Source: a virus. Taken from it: 22,020 nt of DNA. The stretch covers positions 1-22,020 of IMG/VR virus record IMGVR_UViG_3300034407_001011, one strand, 5' to 3'. The stretch's first letter is position 1. The number at the start of each line of letters is the position of its first letter. A model generated the notes under the pieces. It searched no databases, was not told the origin of the DNA, and saw only the letters and a program-made list of their open reading frames with translations. The position numbers and the translations under genes were made by a program. Positions 13,990 through 21,100 of this stretch are shown here, piece after piece.

Positions 13990-14863
13990 TGAACCATTCC
14001 TCAAAATCATGTATATATCCGTAATTATCATCTTCATCTATACTATCTATGCCAACTGATAATGACGCATTTGATGTTGGACTTCCATTTGCTAATAAAC
14101 CAGGTGTAGTTGTTGTTCTACTATGTAAATAATATCCAGCTGATGAGGAATTTGTTACATTAACATTTGCAACTACTGTATTAGCTGGATGAGAGTTTGC
14201 ATATATTGTTGAAGTATCAACGTGTGTCATAACATTAGCAAGTTTAATAACACCTGTTTTTCTAACAGGACCCCAGAAGTAACCTTTCAATGTAAAGTTT
14301 AATGTATGTATTAAAGCTCTTCTAGTTTCAAAATCTGCTTCATACGTATCTGATGCACTCACACTATTAAGTACAATAGGTATATCTTGTTTCCAATTCA
14401 TCTCTGGAATTAAATTCATAGTAACAGACCATTCAGGTGTAAAGAATGGTAATATTTGTTCTATCAATCTTGTAGAATCTTCTGCAGCTTTTGTCATAAT
14501 ATTTAATTCAAAACCTATATCATATGGTACAGGACTATATGCATTATATAATTTCTTTTTATCATCTGTGTATGCAGAAACATTTCTATGAATTTTATTT
14601 AATTTTCTTTCAGGAGCATAATTATAAGAAGTCATTTCAAATGACATACGTGGTAAAGTTATAGCTACTTTTCTATTAAGATCAGGATCTTGTTCTAATC
14701 TAGCTAATGCTTTTTCTCTAGGACCGTATGCTAATGGTACTTTTATATTTTGTATTATGTTACCAGCTGAATCTTTTCTTTGTACAATCAGATCATTAAA
14801 TAAAGTACCAAATACTATTACATACTTACGTAAATGATTATGTTGAAAATCGTGACCAAACAT
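13970..14863 (-). CDS. gp15: gp15 tail terminator / sheath stabiliser
   Basis: This protein caps the tail and joins it to the head neck. It has 297 aa (T4 gp15 is 272). Conserved features are an aromatic N-terminus 'MFGHDFQHNHLRKYVIVFGT' followed by LFNDLIVQR, and VPLAYGPREKALARL near 42-56. Also visible are ITLPRMSFEMTSYNYAPERK near 73-92 and 'YSPVPYDIGFELNIM' near 109-123. 'NFTLKGYFWGPVRK' also fits. The C-terminal 90 residues are a Ser/Thr/Asn-rich, low-conservation extension. The start overlaps the gp14 stop as TAATG, with AAGGTGGT upstream encoded in gp14's last codons. Confidence 0.96.
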   Translation of the reverse strand: MFGHDFQHNHLRKYVIVFGTLFNDLIVQRKDSAGNIIQNIKVPLAYGPREKALARLEQDPDLNRKVAITLPRMSFEMTSYNYAPERKLNKIHRNVSAYTDDKKKLYNAYSPVPYDIGFELNIMTKAAEDSTRLIEQILPFFTPEWSVTMNLIPEMNWKQDIPIVLNSVSASDTYEADFETRRALIHTLNFTLKGYFWGPVRKTGVIKLANVMTHVDTSTIYANSHPANTVVANVNVTNSSSAGYYLHSRTTTTPGLLANGSPTSNASLSVGIDSIDEDDNYGYIHDFEEWFSANTSA

Positions 14864-15630
14864 TAGAAAGTACCACCTTCACTAAATGGATCAGAATCAC
14901 TAAAGTCTATAATTGCATCTGCATCTGTTTCTAATTGTATGTTATCAGAATCTGTTATTGTATCAAAGTCTCTATCTGATTCTGAGCTTGCATCACTTCT
15001 ATCTTCAGCTTCTGATAATATTCTATTACCTTCTTCTGTAAATAAAGGTGTTATGCCATCTTGTAATAATAGTTGAGTGTCTACAAATATATCAGTACTA
15101 TGTGTATCCATTATAGTATCAACTTCACTAAATCCAGTATTCATTCTTTCACCAGCATACTCAAACAATTCGCAAGTAATATCATAGAATTGTAATGAAC
15201 CCATTTGATAAAATACTGGCTCATGCTCTACAAATTTTATTTCAAATATTTTTTTATTTAATGGAAGATAAATTAAATCACCTTCTCTTGGTCTTGATAT
15301 TGATTGATCTGCTTCTATTGTTTCAGCAAACTCACGACGAGCAACAGAGAATGTAATTCTATCTCTAATTTCTACACCAAATTTACTTAAAAAATCTCCT
15401 TCACCTTCAAAACCATCTACGTTTTTAATATACATTACAACTTGACTATGAGCAGCAAAGTAACCTTTACTACTTTCATTAAGTATATCATCAGTGTCAG
15501 AATATGTTTTTGCCATATAGCCAACATCAATACCATACATTTTAATAGATTCGTATGCCAAATCATTAATTAAATTTTGTTCGTCTGTGTTTCCAAAATG
15601 ATTGAAATACAGATTTGTGCCTCTTGCCAT
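14863..15630 (-). CDS. gp14: gp14 neck protein
   Basis: This head-completion/neck protein, with gp13, joins the filled head to the tail. It has 255 aa (T4 gp14 is 256). The N-terminus 'MARGTNLYFNHFGNTDEQNL' followed by INDLAYESIKMYGIDVGYM is characteristic. Later come 'ESSKGYFAAHSQVVMYIKNV', REGDLIYLPLNKKIFEIKFV near 115-134 and EPVFYQMGSLQFYDITCELF near 137-156. The C-terminal 60 residues are Asp/Ser/Glu-rich and end in SEGGTF. The codons for that ending supply the ribosome binding site of gp15. Only a weak GGA precedes its own ATG, four bases after the gp13 stop, so it may rely on translational coupling. Confidence 0.97.
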   Translation of the reverse strand: MARGTNLYFNHFGNTDEQNLINDLAYESIKMYGIDVGYMAKTYSDTDDILNESSKGYFAAHSQVVMYIKNVDGFEGEGDFLSKFGVEIRDRITFSVARREFAETIEADQSISRPREGDLIYLPLNKKIFEIKFVEHEPVFYQMGSLQFYDITCELFEYAGERMNTGFSEVDTIMDTHSTDIFVDTQLLLQDGITPLFTEEGNRILSEAEDRSDASSESDRDFDTITDSDNIQLETDADAIIDFSDSDPFSEGGTF

Positions 15631-15634
15631 TTAA

Positions 15635-16378
15635 TTATCCAGTCAGATCATGAACGGGTAGAGAGTAGCTAGCAATCATTTCATCTTCTAATCTTTGCTT
15701 CTCTTCTAAACCTTGTTGCAGTATTTGTTCTCCATTGAATTGAACACCACCAGGTAATTGCATACCTGTAAATTTAGTTAAATTTGAACCCCATTGTACT
15801 TTAAATAAACATGTTATATATCTTTGTAACCATCTATCACCCCATACATCTGTATATGTATCTGGATCAAGTTTCTTATATACTTTAGCTATTAAGTAAT
15901 CCCCTACATTTACTTTTTCCCAATCCATGTCAACACTCAATCTATTTTGATGTCTGTTATATCTTATTGGTTGTTTTCCAATTAACATTTCTTCTATAAA
16001 TCTAATATTCATAAAGTTCATAAAATAAGGTACAAGATCATATCTTGATAAATCATACAAATCATTTAATGCTATTTGATATCTAACATTAAATAAATTA
16101 TTTGTACTTGTTGCATCTCCTATATCAAATATATCTACAATCCCAATTGTATTGCTATCAGTAATAGTAATGTAATTATTATCTTTATCTGTTTGTGTGA
16201 TTTCATGTTTTAGCCATGTTGTTTCTACACCATCAAAATGATAGTCTTGAAAATACATTAATGCTTCATCAATACGATCATCCATTTGATCATCATCAAT
16301 GTTTATTTCAATTACTGGTTTGCCTAATCTACGTAGACAATATTCTTTCATTGTTGCTCTGCTACTAGGTGTTGCCAT
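15635..16378 (-). CDS. gp13: gp13 neck protein
   Basis: This head-completion protein binds the portal with gp14. It has 247 aa (T4 gp13 is 309). The N-terminal block 'MKEYCLRRLGKPVIEINIDD' is a signature of marine T4-like gp13. It continues as DQMDDRIDEALMYFQDYHFD and leads into GVETTWLKHEI. Later 'NLFNVRYQIALNDLYDL', DMDWEKVNVGDYLIAKVYK and 'WGDRWLQRYITCLFKVQWGS' also fit. It lacks about 60 residues of the T4 protein. The ATG follows GGGGATAACAA, where GGA TAA are the last codon and stop of the gene before. Confidence 0.95.
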   Translation of the reverse strand: MATPSSRATMKEYCLRRLGKPVIEINIDDDQMDDRIDEALMYFQDYHFDGVETTWLKHEITQTDKDNNYITITDSNTIGIVDIFDIGDATSTNNLFNVRYQIALNDLYDLSRYDLVPYFMNFMNIRFIEEMLIGKQPIRYNRHQNRLSVDMDWEKVNVGDYLIAKVYKKLDPDTYTDVWGDRWLQRYITCLFKVQWGSNLTKFTGMQLPGGVQFNGEQILQQGLEEKQRLEDEMIASYSLPVHDLTG

Positions 16379-16381
16379 TTG

Positions 16382-16783
16382 TTATCCCCAAATCTTTGTA
16401 CCACTAGAATTATATATTTCTAGTTTATTACCGTTACTGTCTTTAAGAGATCCTCTAAAATTTACATTATAAAGATTTGCAGTTGATGTGCTTGTCATTG
16501 TTATATTGGCTTCTGTATTGACAGCTTGCTTAAATGTATCAAAATATACATTAGCTGCTTTTATTTCATTTATAGAGGATGTTGAATTTGCAACAAGTGC
16601 CTGGTTGGCTGTTAATGTACCAGGTGTTCTTACTCCTCCAATAGCTACTACATTAGATGTATTACCATCTTCTCTACCAATATGTAGCGTTTGACTATTT
16701 GAAGACCATGCTACTTCACCAAATTCTAAAGTACTTGGTGTTGCAGTATTTGCTGATCTTTTGATTTGAATTGTACCAGCCAT
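16382..16783 (-). CDS. Fibre-like structural protein, 133 aa
   Basis: This is a probable tail-fibre or baseplate-attached structural protein. The N-terminus 'MAGTIQIKRSANTATPSTLE' followed by FGEVAWSSNSQTLHIGREDG is a common phage-fibre head motif (IQIKRS...P..L..GE.A.......L.IG). It normally anchors a fibre and precedes a long shaft, but here the protein ends after about 85 more beta-type residues. The C-terminus 'LEIYNSSGTKIWG' resembles fibre-tip strands. It could be a short fibre or an adaptor for a fibre encoded elsewhere. The ATG overlaps the stop of the preceding gene as TAATG, with GGAGG upstream in that gene's last codons. The next gene is gp13. Confidence 0.75.
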   Translation of the reverse strand: MAGTIQIKRSANTATPSTLEFGEVAWSSNSQTLHIGREDGNTSNVVAIGGVRTPGTLTANQALVANSTSSINEIKAANVYFDTFKQAVNTEANITMTSTSTANLYNVNFRGSLKDSNGNKLEIYNSSGTKIWG

Positions 16784-16986
16784 TAAAAACTTCCTCCATC
16801 TAATTGTCTTGTGTCTGCTTTATAAGTATCGTCTGCTTTGTTGTACCTTAAAACATGGGTGTTAGCTATGTTTGTCAAACTAACATCTTCATTTCCTACA
16901 ACTGATTCTGCTCTTCTGCTTAATACTTTTGTTGAAATTGAGCTAGTAGTAGATAATGTCCCACTTACATTAGTAGTACTACTCAA
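16783..16986 (-). CDS. Small structural protein with DGGSF C-terminus, TTG start
   Basis: This 67-aa Ser/Thr-rich protein has no recognised domain. It resembles the gene just upstream in layout: a polar N-terminus, a central 'ANTHVLRYNKADDTYKADT' strand pair comparable to the neighbour's 'NNNILVYNAERDLFLLQEP', and an identical-type ending (DGGSF versus DGGTF). The two are probably short paralogues and minor tail/fibre parts. The start is TTG at 16986, overlapping the previous stop (TTGA), with GGAGG six bases upstream. No ATG is available in frame near the N-terminus. Confidence 0.65.
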   Translation of the reverse strand: MSSTTNVSGTLSTTSSISTKVLSRRAESVVGNEDVSLTNIANTHVLRYNKADDTYKADTRQLDGGSF

Positions 16987-17195
16987 AATGTTCCTCCATC
17001 AGCTGCTGGTTCTTGCAATAAAAATAAATCTCTTTCAGCATTATACACTAGTATATTATTATTAGCTTTACTTACTTCTCTAACATCATCTAATTTATCT
17101 AATCTTGGTGAATTACCTAACCCAGTTGTTTGTGCTACCTTTACAGCTAATGCTGTTTGATTAGTTAATATAGTATTATTTGTTCCTAATGCCAT
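16983..17195 (-). CDS. Small structural protein with DGGTF C-terminus
   Basis: This 70-aa protein has a Thr/Asn-rich N-terminus, a 'LDKLDDVREVSKANNNILVY' segment near 32-51 and a final GGTF. The 'LDDV' plus 'ILVYN' pattern recurs in marine phage fibre and baseplate proteins, often as repeats; here a single unit forms the whole protein. It is probably a duplicate of the next gene. AGGTAG precedes the ATG, inside the end of the previous gene. The codons for GGTF carry the Shine-Dalgarno of the following gene. Confidence 0.65.
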   Translation of the reverse strand: MALGTNNTILTNQTALAVKVAQTTGLGNSPRLDKLDDVREVSKANNNILVYNAERDLFLLQEPAADGGTF

Positions 17196-17197
17196 TA

Positions 17198-17530
17198 CTA
17201 CCTCGTTACACTTGGGTTAACTGTTACCAAACCTTCAACAACTCTTGATATAACAGAACTACCAGATGTGACTTTTACATCATAAACATATCTACCTTCA
17301 GTTATAGCTGCTGTATTTGCAGCATCCAACTGTAATGTTAGCTGTCCATTAGTACCACCATTAGATATGGTAAATGTTTTTGTGGCTGAGGATGAGGTAT
17401 GATGCTTTCTTATTTGTGCATTTGCGGTATAACCAGTTAAGTTAACAACATCTCCATTTGTATCCGTCACTGTAACAACCGTTTCAAATGTAGTTCCTTG
17501 GTCTATAAGGATATCAGCTCTGGCTGCCAT
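17198..17530 (-). CDS. BppU-N-type structural protein, 110 aa
   Basis: This is a probable baseplate/fibre-associated Ig-like protein. The whole length follows the pattern of the BppU N-terminal domain. 'ILIDQGTTFETVVTVTDTNG' lies near 7-26, 'VVNLTGYTANAQIRKHH' near 28-44 and 'NGQLTLQLDAANTAAITEGR' near 64-83. It ends with 'YVYDVKVTSGSSVISRVVEG' near 84-103. In siphophages this domain anchors receptor-binding complexes to the baseplate; here it stands alone. It is the first gene of the long late operon, with AGGAG about nine bases before the ATG and a late promoter upstream. Confidence 0.75.
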   Translation of the reverse strand: MAARADILIDQGTTFETVVTVTDTNGDVVNLTGYTANAQIRKHHTSSSATKTFTISNGGTNGQLTLQLDAANTAAITEGRYVYDVKVTSGSSVISRVVEGLVTVNPSVTR

Positions 17531-17563
17531 TGTAGTATACTCCTATTTAATATTAGATATATA

Positions 17564-17571
17564 TATTTATA
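17564..17571 (-). promoter_or_regulatory. T4-type late promoter (TATAAATA) for the 17530-10321 operon
   Basis: A perfect TATAAATA on the minus strand in the 77-base divergent gap. The predicted start near 17558 gives a leader of about 28 bases ending in AGGAG before the ATG at 17530. No other late box lies between genes until 10296, so it may drive twelve genes. The opposite strand of the same gap must hold the control of the glycosyltransferase cassette, where I see no late box and no clear sigma70 promoter. Confidence 0.82.
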
Positions 17572-17607
17572 AGAAACAATTAGACTATTATTAAAGGTGG
17601 ATATATA

Positions 17608-18033
17608 ATGAAAAGAAATTCTAAAAAACAAGAAGTTCCTGAATATTTTAAACCAGCTCGTGGCACTATAATGGATTACTATAGATTAGTAGCTAATAAA
17701 CACAAGTGGGTAAATTATTTAGTAACTACTTATAGAAATACTTATGAAGGTTTTGATGATATATTCAAATTCAGATTAGCTTTAGATAAAAGAATACCAT
17801 TTGATTATGATGCTAAATTAAGAGAGCATGTTGTTAAAAAATCAAATCAAAAATATGTTAATCATGGACGTGATGGATTAGAAGAACATTTCTTTTTAGA
17901 AGATCACCATACAATGTTACATATTTTAGTTAGTAAACGTGTTGACACATTACAGTTAATGTATGATAATATAAAATTTAAAGAAGAAGTAGATTCATAT
18001 CTAACAATAACTAGAGACTTTTATTATGAATAA
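17608..18033 (+). CDS. Unrecognised 141-aa protein opening the plus-strand cassette
   Basis: I do not recognise this protein. It is basic and rich in aromatic residues and histidine, with no signal peptide or membrane segment. Helical stretches include 'GTIMDYYRLVANKHKWVNYL' and 'HHTMLHILVSKRVDTLQLMY'; an EEHFFLEDHHTM segment near 91-102 is acid- and His-rich. The start is well supported (AAAGGTGG about eight bases upstream). It overlaps the first glycosyltransferase-like gene by eight bases, so it is part of that cassette. Direction and lack of a late promoter suggest earlier expression than the structural genes. Confidence 0.75.
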   Translation: MKRNSKKQEVPEYFKPARGTIMDYYRLVANKHKWVNYLVTTYRNTYEGFDDIFKFRLALDKRIPFDYDAKLREHVVKKSNQKYVNHGRDGLEEHFFLEDHHTMLHILVSKRVDTLQLMYDNIKFKEEVDSYLTITRDFYYE

Positions 18034-18736
18034 TATATTCTGCGTTAAGACAACACCAGAAGATCCTACCATAAAAGACAAATATAGAGATAGTCATGTC
18101 TATGATTTGTATTGGCAACTAAAAAGACGTTATAAAAAGAAATTTAATTTTTATTTACTAACTAATCTTACTACTGTAATACATCCTGATATAAAAATTA
18201 TAGATGTAACAAAATATAAGTTAGATGGTTGGTGGAATAAAATGTTGTTGTTTCATCCTGAAATAGATAAAGAAGGTACAAATTTATATTTTGATTTAGA
18301 TGTAACTATTGATAGAGAAATAACTGATATAGATAAATTTATTACACCAGATAAATTAACATCTGTATATTGTTATTGGAAACCAATTGACTGGTTGGAT
18401 CTTAGTAAGCAACCTAAGAAGTTACAAGAAGATCCAAATATGCAGCACCCTTCATTTTTTAACACATCTTTTATGGGATGGCAAGGTGGTACTCTTTGTG
18501 ATATATGGAGAGACTTTAGTAAAGATCCTGAGTTTATAATGACAATGTACAGAGGTAATGATGATTACTTAGGACACCAATGGTTAAGATCACTCAAACC
18601 ATTACCAAGAGGTATTGTGTATTCATATTATTATGGTGCAGATGTTGGCTCAGAATTTTTTCCAAGAGATAAACAATCATATCAAAAAAGAGATGAATAT
18701 TATATAAGGTTATTAAATGGTCCAGGAAAAAATTAA
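18026..18736 (+). CDS. GT-A-type glycosyltransferase-like protein 1
   Basis: This is a probable sugar transferase using a nucleotide-sugar (236 aa). Visible family features, in order, are an N-terminal nucleotide-binding-type strand, 'FNFYLLTN' near 40-47, GWWNKMLLF near 68-76 and YFDLDVTI near 88-95. That last segment carries the DxD-type metal motif (FDLDV). Next come 'FFNTSFMGWQGG...DIWRDF' near 144-164, DDYLGHQWL near 179-187 and a C-terminal 'VYSYYYGAD' near 198-206. It shares all of these with the next two genes in the same order, so the three are paralogues. It lacks the 'ICVF'-like strand that ends the other two. The acceptor is unknown. The ribosome binding site is weak, consistent with coupling to the gene before. 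Confidence 0.8.
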   Translation: MNNIFCVKTTPEDPTIKDKYRDSHVYDLYWQLKRRYKKKFNFYLLTNLTTVIHPDIKIIDVTKYKLDGWWNKMLLFHPEIDKEGTNLYFDLDVTIDREITDIDKFITPDKLTSVYCYWKPIDWLDLSKQPKKLQEDPNMQHPSFFNTSFMGWQGGTLCDIWRDFSKDPEFIMTMYRGNDDYLGHQWLRSLKPLPRGIVYSYYYGADVGSEFFPRDKQSYQKRDEYYIRLLNGPGKN

Positions 18737-19475
18737 CTTAATAACTATTAAGTGGGGTGATAAGTTTGCAGCTGAATATCCTAACTTAATTCATAGAATG
18801 GCTAAACGTCATATGCCTTGTGAGTTTAATTCATATTGTATGACAGATAATCCAGCTGGTTTAGATAAAGATATTATTCCTGTAGAGTGTACAGAGAAAT
18901 GGTTATGGGATGATGTGGTTAATAATTGTCAGGGTCAAAAACAATGGTGGTTTTGGGATGCAATTAAAATGTCTTTATTTGCTCCTAGATTATGTGGTAT
19001 AGAAGGTAAAATATTATTTTCAGATTTAGACAACTTATTCTTAGGTGATTTAAGTAGAGTTGTACAAACTAAACCTCCAGCAATTATTGGAACTGATTGG
19101 AACCCTAAGTGGCATGTTCCTATGCATGGTGGTAATTATTTTCTTACTATGAGTTTTAATGCTAGTTTAATTTATGTTGACAACACTGCTCCTATAACAA
19201 ATAAAATATGGGAGCATTTTTTAAAACATTACAAAGCTGCTAAAGGTTCTTTGTATAGTAGTGATGCTTATCTATGGAGATGTCATAGAGATAAGATTAA
19301 TACATATCCAGAAGGTACAGTATATTCACATAGTAGAGGTGCTAAGTATCCAGATAAACAAAAAGCAAAGTACAGACCTGATCATGCTGTATGTGTTTTC
19401 ATGGAAGATCACGAACCAGATCCATTAGATATAAAAGAAGGTTGGGAGGCAGACATATGCAAGCAGTATCTTTAA
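18717..19475 (+). CDS. GT-A-type glycosyltransferase-like protein 2
   Basis: This is the second paralogue (252 aa). 'INLITIKWGDKFAAEYPNLI' lies near the start, with 'FNSYCMTDNPAGLD' near 37-50, QWWFWDAIKMSLF near 76-88 and FSDLDNLFLG near 101-110, which carries the DxD motif. 'NASLIYVDN' lies near 148-156, SDAYLWRCHRDKINTYPEGT near 182-201 and VYSHSRGAKYPD near 202-213. It ends with AVCVFMEDHEPDPLDIKEGW. The N-terminus adds about eight residues over the third copy. The ATG at 18717 overlaps the preceding gene by 20 bases and has AAGG seven bases upstream. It is longer in the middle than its neighbours and fairly diverged, so an old duplication is more likely than a recent one. Confidence 0.82.
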   Translation: MVQEKINLITIKWGDKFAAEYPNLIHRMAKRHMPCEFNSYCMTDNPAGLDKDIIPVECTEKWLWDDVVNNCQGQKQWWFWDAIKMSLFAPRLCGIEGKILFSDLDNLFLGDLSRVVQTKPPAIIGTDWNPKWHVPMHGGNYFLTMSFNASLIYVDNTAPITNKIWEHFLKHYKAAKGSLYSSDAYLWRCHRDKINTYPEGTVYSHSRGAKYPDKQKAKYRPDHAVCVFMEDHEPDPLDIKEGWEADICKQYL

Positions 19476-20134
19476 AAGTTGGTACAACATATAGTGCAAG
19501 ATATGTTAATCAATTATATAAACAATTAAAACATGCAGATCAAAGAATTGAGTTTACATGCTTAACAGATGATGCAGAAGGATTGAAGAAAGAAATAAAT
19601 GTAATACCAATAACGGATGACTTTCAAGATCGTAAATGGTGGAATAAAACTAAACTATTTAAACCAGGTTTGTTTAAAGAACCAACATTATACTTAGATT
19701 TAGATTGTTATGTACATCAGAAGTTTATAGATGAAGAGAAGCCTTGGGGGTTAGAACCTTTTTTTAATTGTTCTGTTAAAGACAAATTAAATATATTAAA
19801 AACATATTGGTTTAGTGAGGACACAGCAAAAAAGATACATCAGTGTGATATTAATAGCTCTATTATGGTTATTAATGAAAGTAATGGTGAACCAATGTGG
19901 AGAGATTTTGTAGATAATCAAGAGATGTTATATAAAAGTTTTTATGGATTAGATCCATGGCTATATAGAAGACATAGAAATAACTTAAACTTTTTTAAAC
20001 CTGGATTAGCATATTCATACAAACATGGGTGTGTATTTCCAGATGATGTAAAAGCTAATACATTTAGACAAATACCAATTTGTGTATTAGATGATGTTAA
20101 TGATAGAGGTGAAATTTTAGATGGATTGTGGTGA
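19457..20134 (+). CDS. GT-A-type glycosyltransferase-like protein 3
   Basis: This is the third paralogue (225 aa). It has 'VSLKVGTTYSARYVNQLYKQ' near 4-23, 'IEFTCLTDDAEGLKK' near 31-45, KWWNKTKLFKPG near 60-71 and LYLDLDCYV near 78-86, which carries the DxD motif. 'NSSIMVIN' lies near 133-140 with 'MWRDF' after it, LDPWLYRRHRNNLNFFKPGL near 165-184 and AYSYKHGCVFPDD near 185-197. It ends in 'PICVLDDVNDRGEILDGLW'. The frame is open from 19391, but I chose the ATG at 19457. It has GGGAGG seven bases upstream and restores the paralogue N-terminus; the upstream extension has no counterpart. It overlaps copy 2 by 19 bases. Confidence 0.83.
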   Translation: MQAVSLKVGTTYSARYVNQLYKQLKHADQRIEFTCLTDDAEGLKKEINVIPITDDFQDRKWWNKTKLFKPGLFKEPTLYLDLDCYVHQKFIDEEKPWGLEPFFNCSVKDKLNILKTYWFSEDTAKKIHQCDINSSIMVINESNGEPMWRDFVDNQEMLYKSFYGLDPWLYRRHRNNLNFFKPGLAYSYKHGCVFPDDVKANTFRQIPICVLDDVNDRGEILDGLW

Positions 20135-20720
20135 AGTACAAAGACTCTGGGTTAAAGGTTTAGGATACGTTTCAGATAAACACGTATATAAATTTAAAGA
20201 TTTTTCTGAATGTGTATTTGATACTCAGATACAAAGTAAAGATTGGCTATGTCATGAGTTAAAGAAAGTTGCACCCGATAACTTTAGTCATGTATCTATT
20301 CTTGCTGGATGGTATGGTATTGTTTTGATACCATTCTTATATCAAACATTTGGTGAAATAAATGTTGACCTTTATGATGTAGATGAATATACAACAGATA
20401 TAGCTGCACACATATTTAATGATTATCCTAAAGTAAATATTCATACTAAAGATGTAGTGTTTGATGATATAGATTACAAAGGACAAGTTATAATTAATAC
20501 TTCTTGTGAACATATGATGGACATGAGTATTATTACAGAAAAGTTTCCGGATAAATTATTTGTTTTACAAAGTAATGATAACGATAATGTTAAATGGTTG
20601 CATATCAATTGTGCTAAAGATACAGATGAATTAATTAAACAATCTGGTTTAAAAAATATATTATACAGGGGTGGTAAAACAATATACTACCATAAAAGAA
20701 TGATGGTGATTGGAACATGA
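20121..20720 (+). CDS. Class I SAM-dependent methyltransferase-like protein
   Basis: This 199-aa protein has a Rossmann-type methyltransferase pattern. 'VSILAGWYGIVLIPFLY' near 58-74 is the glycine-containing motif I after a hydrophobic strand. 'VDLYDVDEY' near 82-90 supplies the acidic end of strand 2, 'VNIHTKDVVFDDIDY' near 105-119 the third region, and 'GQVIINTSCEHM' near 121-132 the strand-4 motif. The region after it ('PDKLFVLQSND') fits strand 5. GAGGTGAAA precedes the ATG, which overlaps glycosyltransferase-like gene 3 by 14 bases. By context it could methylate the glycan or the same acceptor, but a nucleic-acid or small-molecule target cannot be excluded. The fold call is fairly good; the substrate is unknown. 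Confidence 0.75.
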   Translation: MDCGEVQRLWVKGLGYVSDKHVYKFKDFSECVFDTQIQSKDWLCHELKKVAPDNFSHVSILAGWYGIVLIPFLYQTFGEINVDLYDVDEYTTDIAAHIFNDYPKVNIHTKDVVFDDIDYKGQVIINTSCEHMMDMSIITEKFPDKLFVLQSNDNDNVKWLHINCAKDTDELIKQSGLKNILYRGGKTIYYHKRMMVIGT

Positions 20721-21100
20721 AGTTTGAAGTAAACGAAAAAGTATTTGCATTTACTATGTTGTTATATGGACAACAACTATTTGTTCAATTGTTTAATGAA
20801 GAAGAAGATAAAGAATGGAAATTAATACAACCTATATTAAAACAACTTCATGAAGGTTTAAAAGAAGAACATAGAAAGAAAGGTTATCAAAGAGCATTAG
20901 ATTATAGTGGTTCAAGACCTCCTGTGCTAACTGACTTTTCTGATTTGTGGTTTATTCTTTATTGTATCTCTAACTATAGAATCTTTTGGGTAGATTTAGA
21001 TTCTGATAAAAAAGAGTTAGAGATACTCAAGTATGCTTTAAATAATGTTGCTAAGAAATCACATAGAACATTTAGTGAATACAAATCAAGGCATATATGA
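20717..21100 (+). CDS. Unrecognised 127-aa protein ending the plus-strand cassette
   Basis: I do not recognise this protein. It is highly charged and probably all-helical, with 'EDKEWKLIQPILKQLHEGLK' near 35-54 followed by EEHRKKGYQRAL, and 'LWFILYCISNYRIFWVDLD' near 77-95. The start overlaps the methyltransferase-like stop as ATGA, so it is translationally coupled to it. The 3' end runs 15 bases into the convergent oxygenase-like gene. Confidence 0.7.
   Translation: MKFEVNEKVFAFTMLLYGQQLFVQLFNEEEDKEWKLIQPILKQLHEGLKEEHRKKGYQRALDYSGSRPPVLTDFSDLWFILYCISNYRIFWVDLDSDKKELEILKYALNNVAKKSHRTFSEYKSRHI

Noticed and set aside
17572-17607. A sigma70 promoter for the plus-strand cassette
   Set aside because: A TATTAT lies at 17586-17591, but no acceptable -35 hexamer sits at the right distance; other A/T-rich matches are equally likely by chance.
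19391-19456. A longer N-terminus for glycosyltransferase-like protein 3
   Set aside because: The extra residues are the shadow of the previous gene and have no counterpart in the two paralogues; the ATG at 19457 has GGGAGG.
20187-20194. TATAAATT on the plus strand as a late promoter for the cassette
   Set aside because: It sits in the middle of the methyltransferase-like gene, has a mismatch at a conserved position and is expected by chance in AT-rich DNA.
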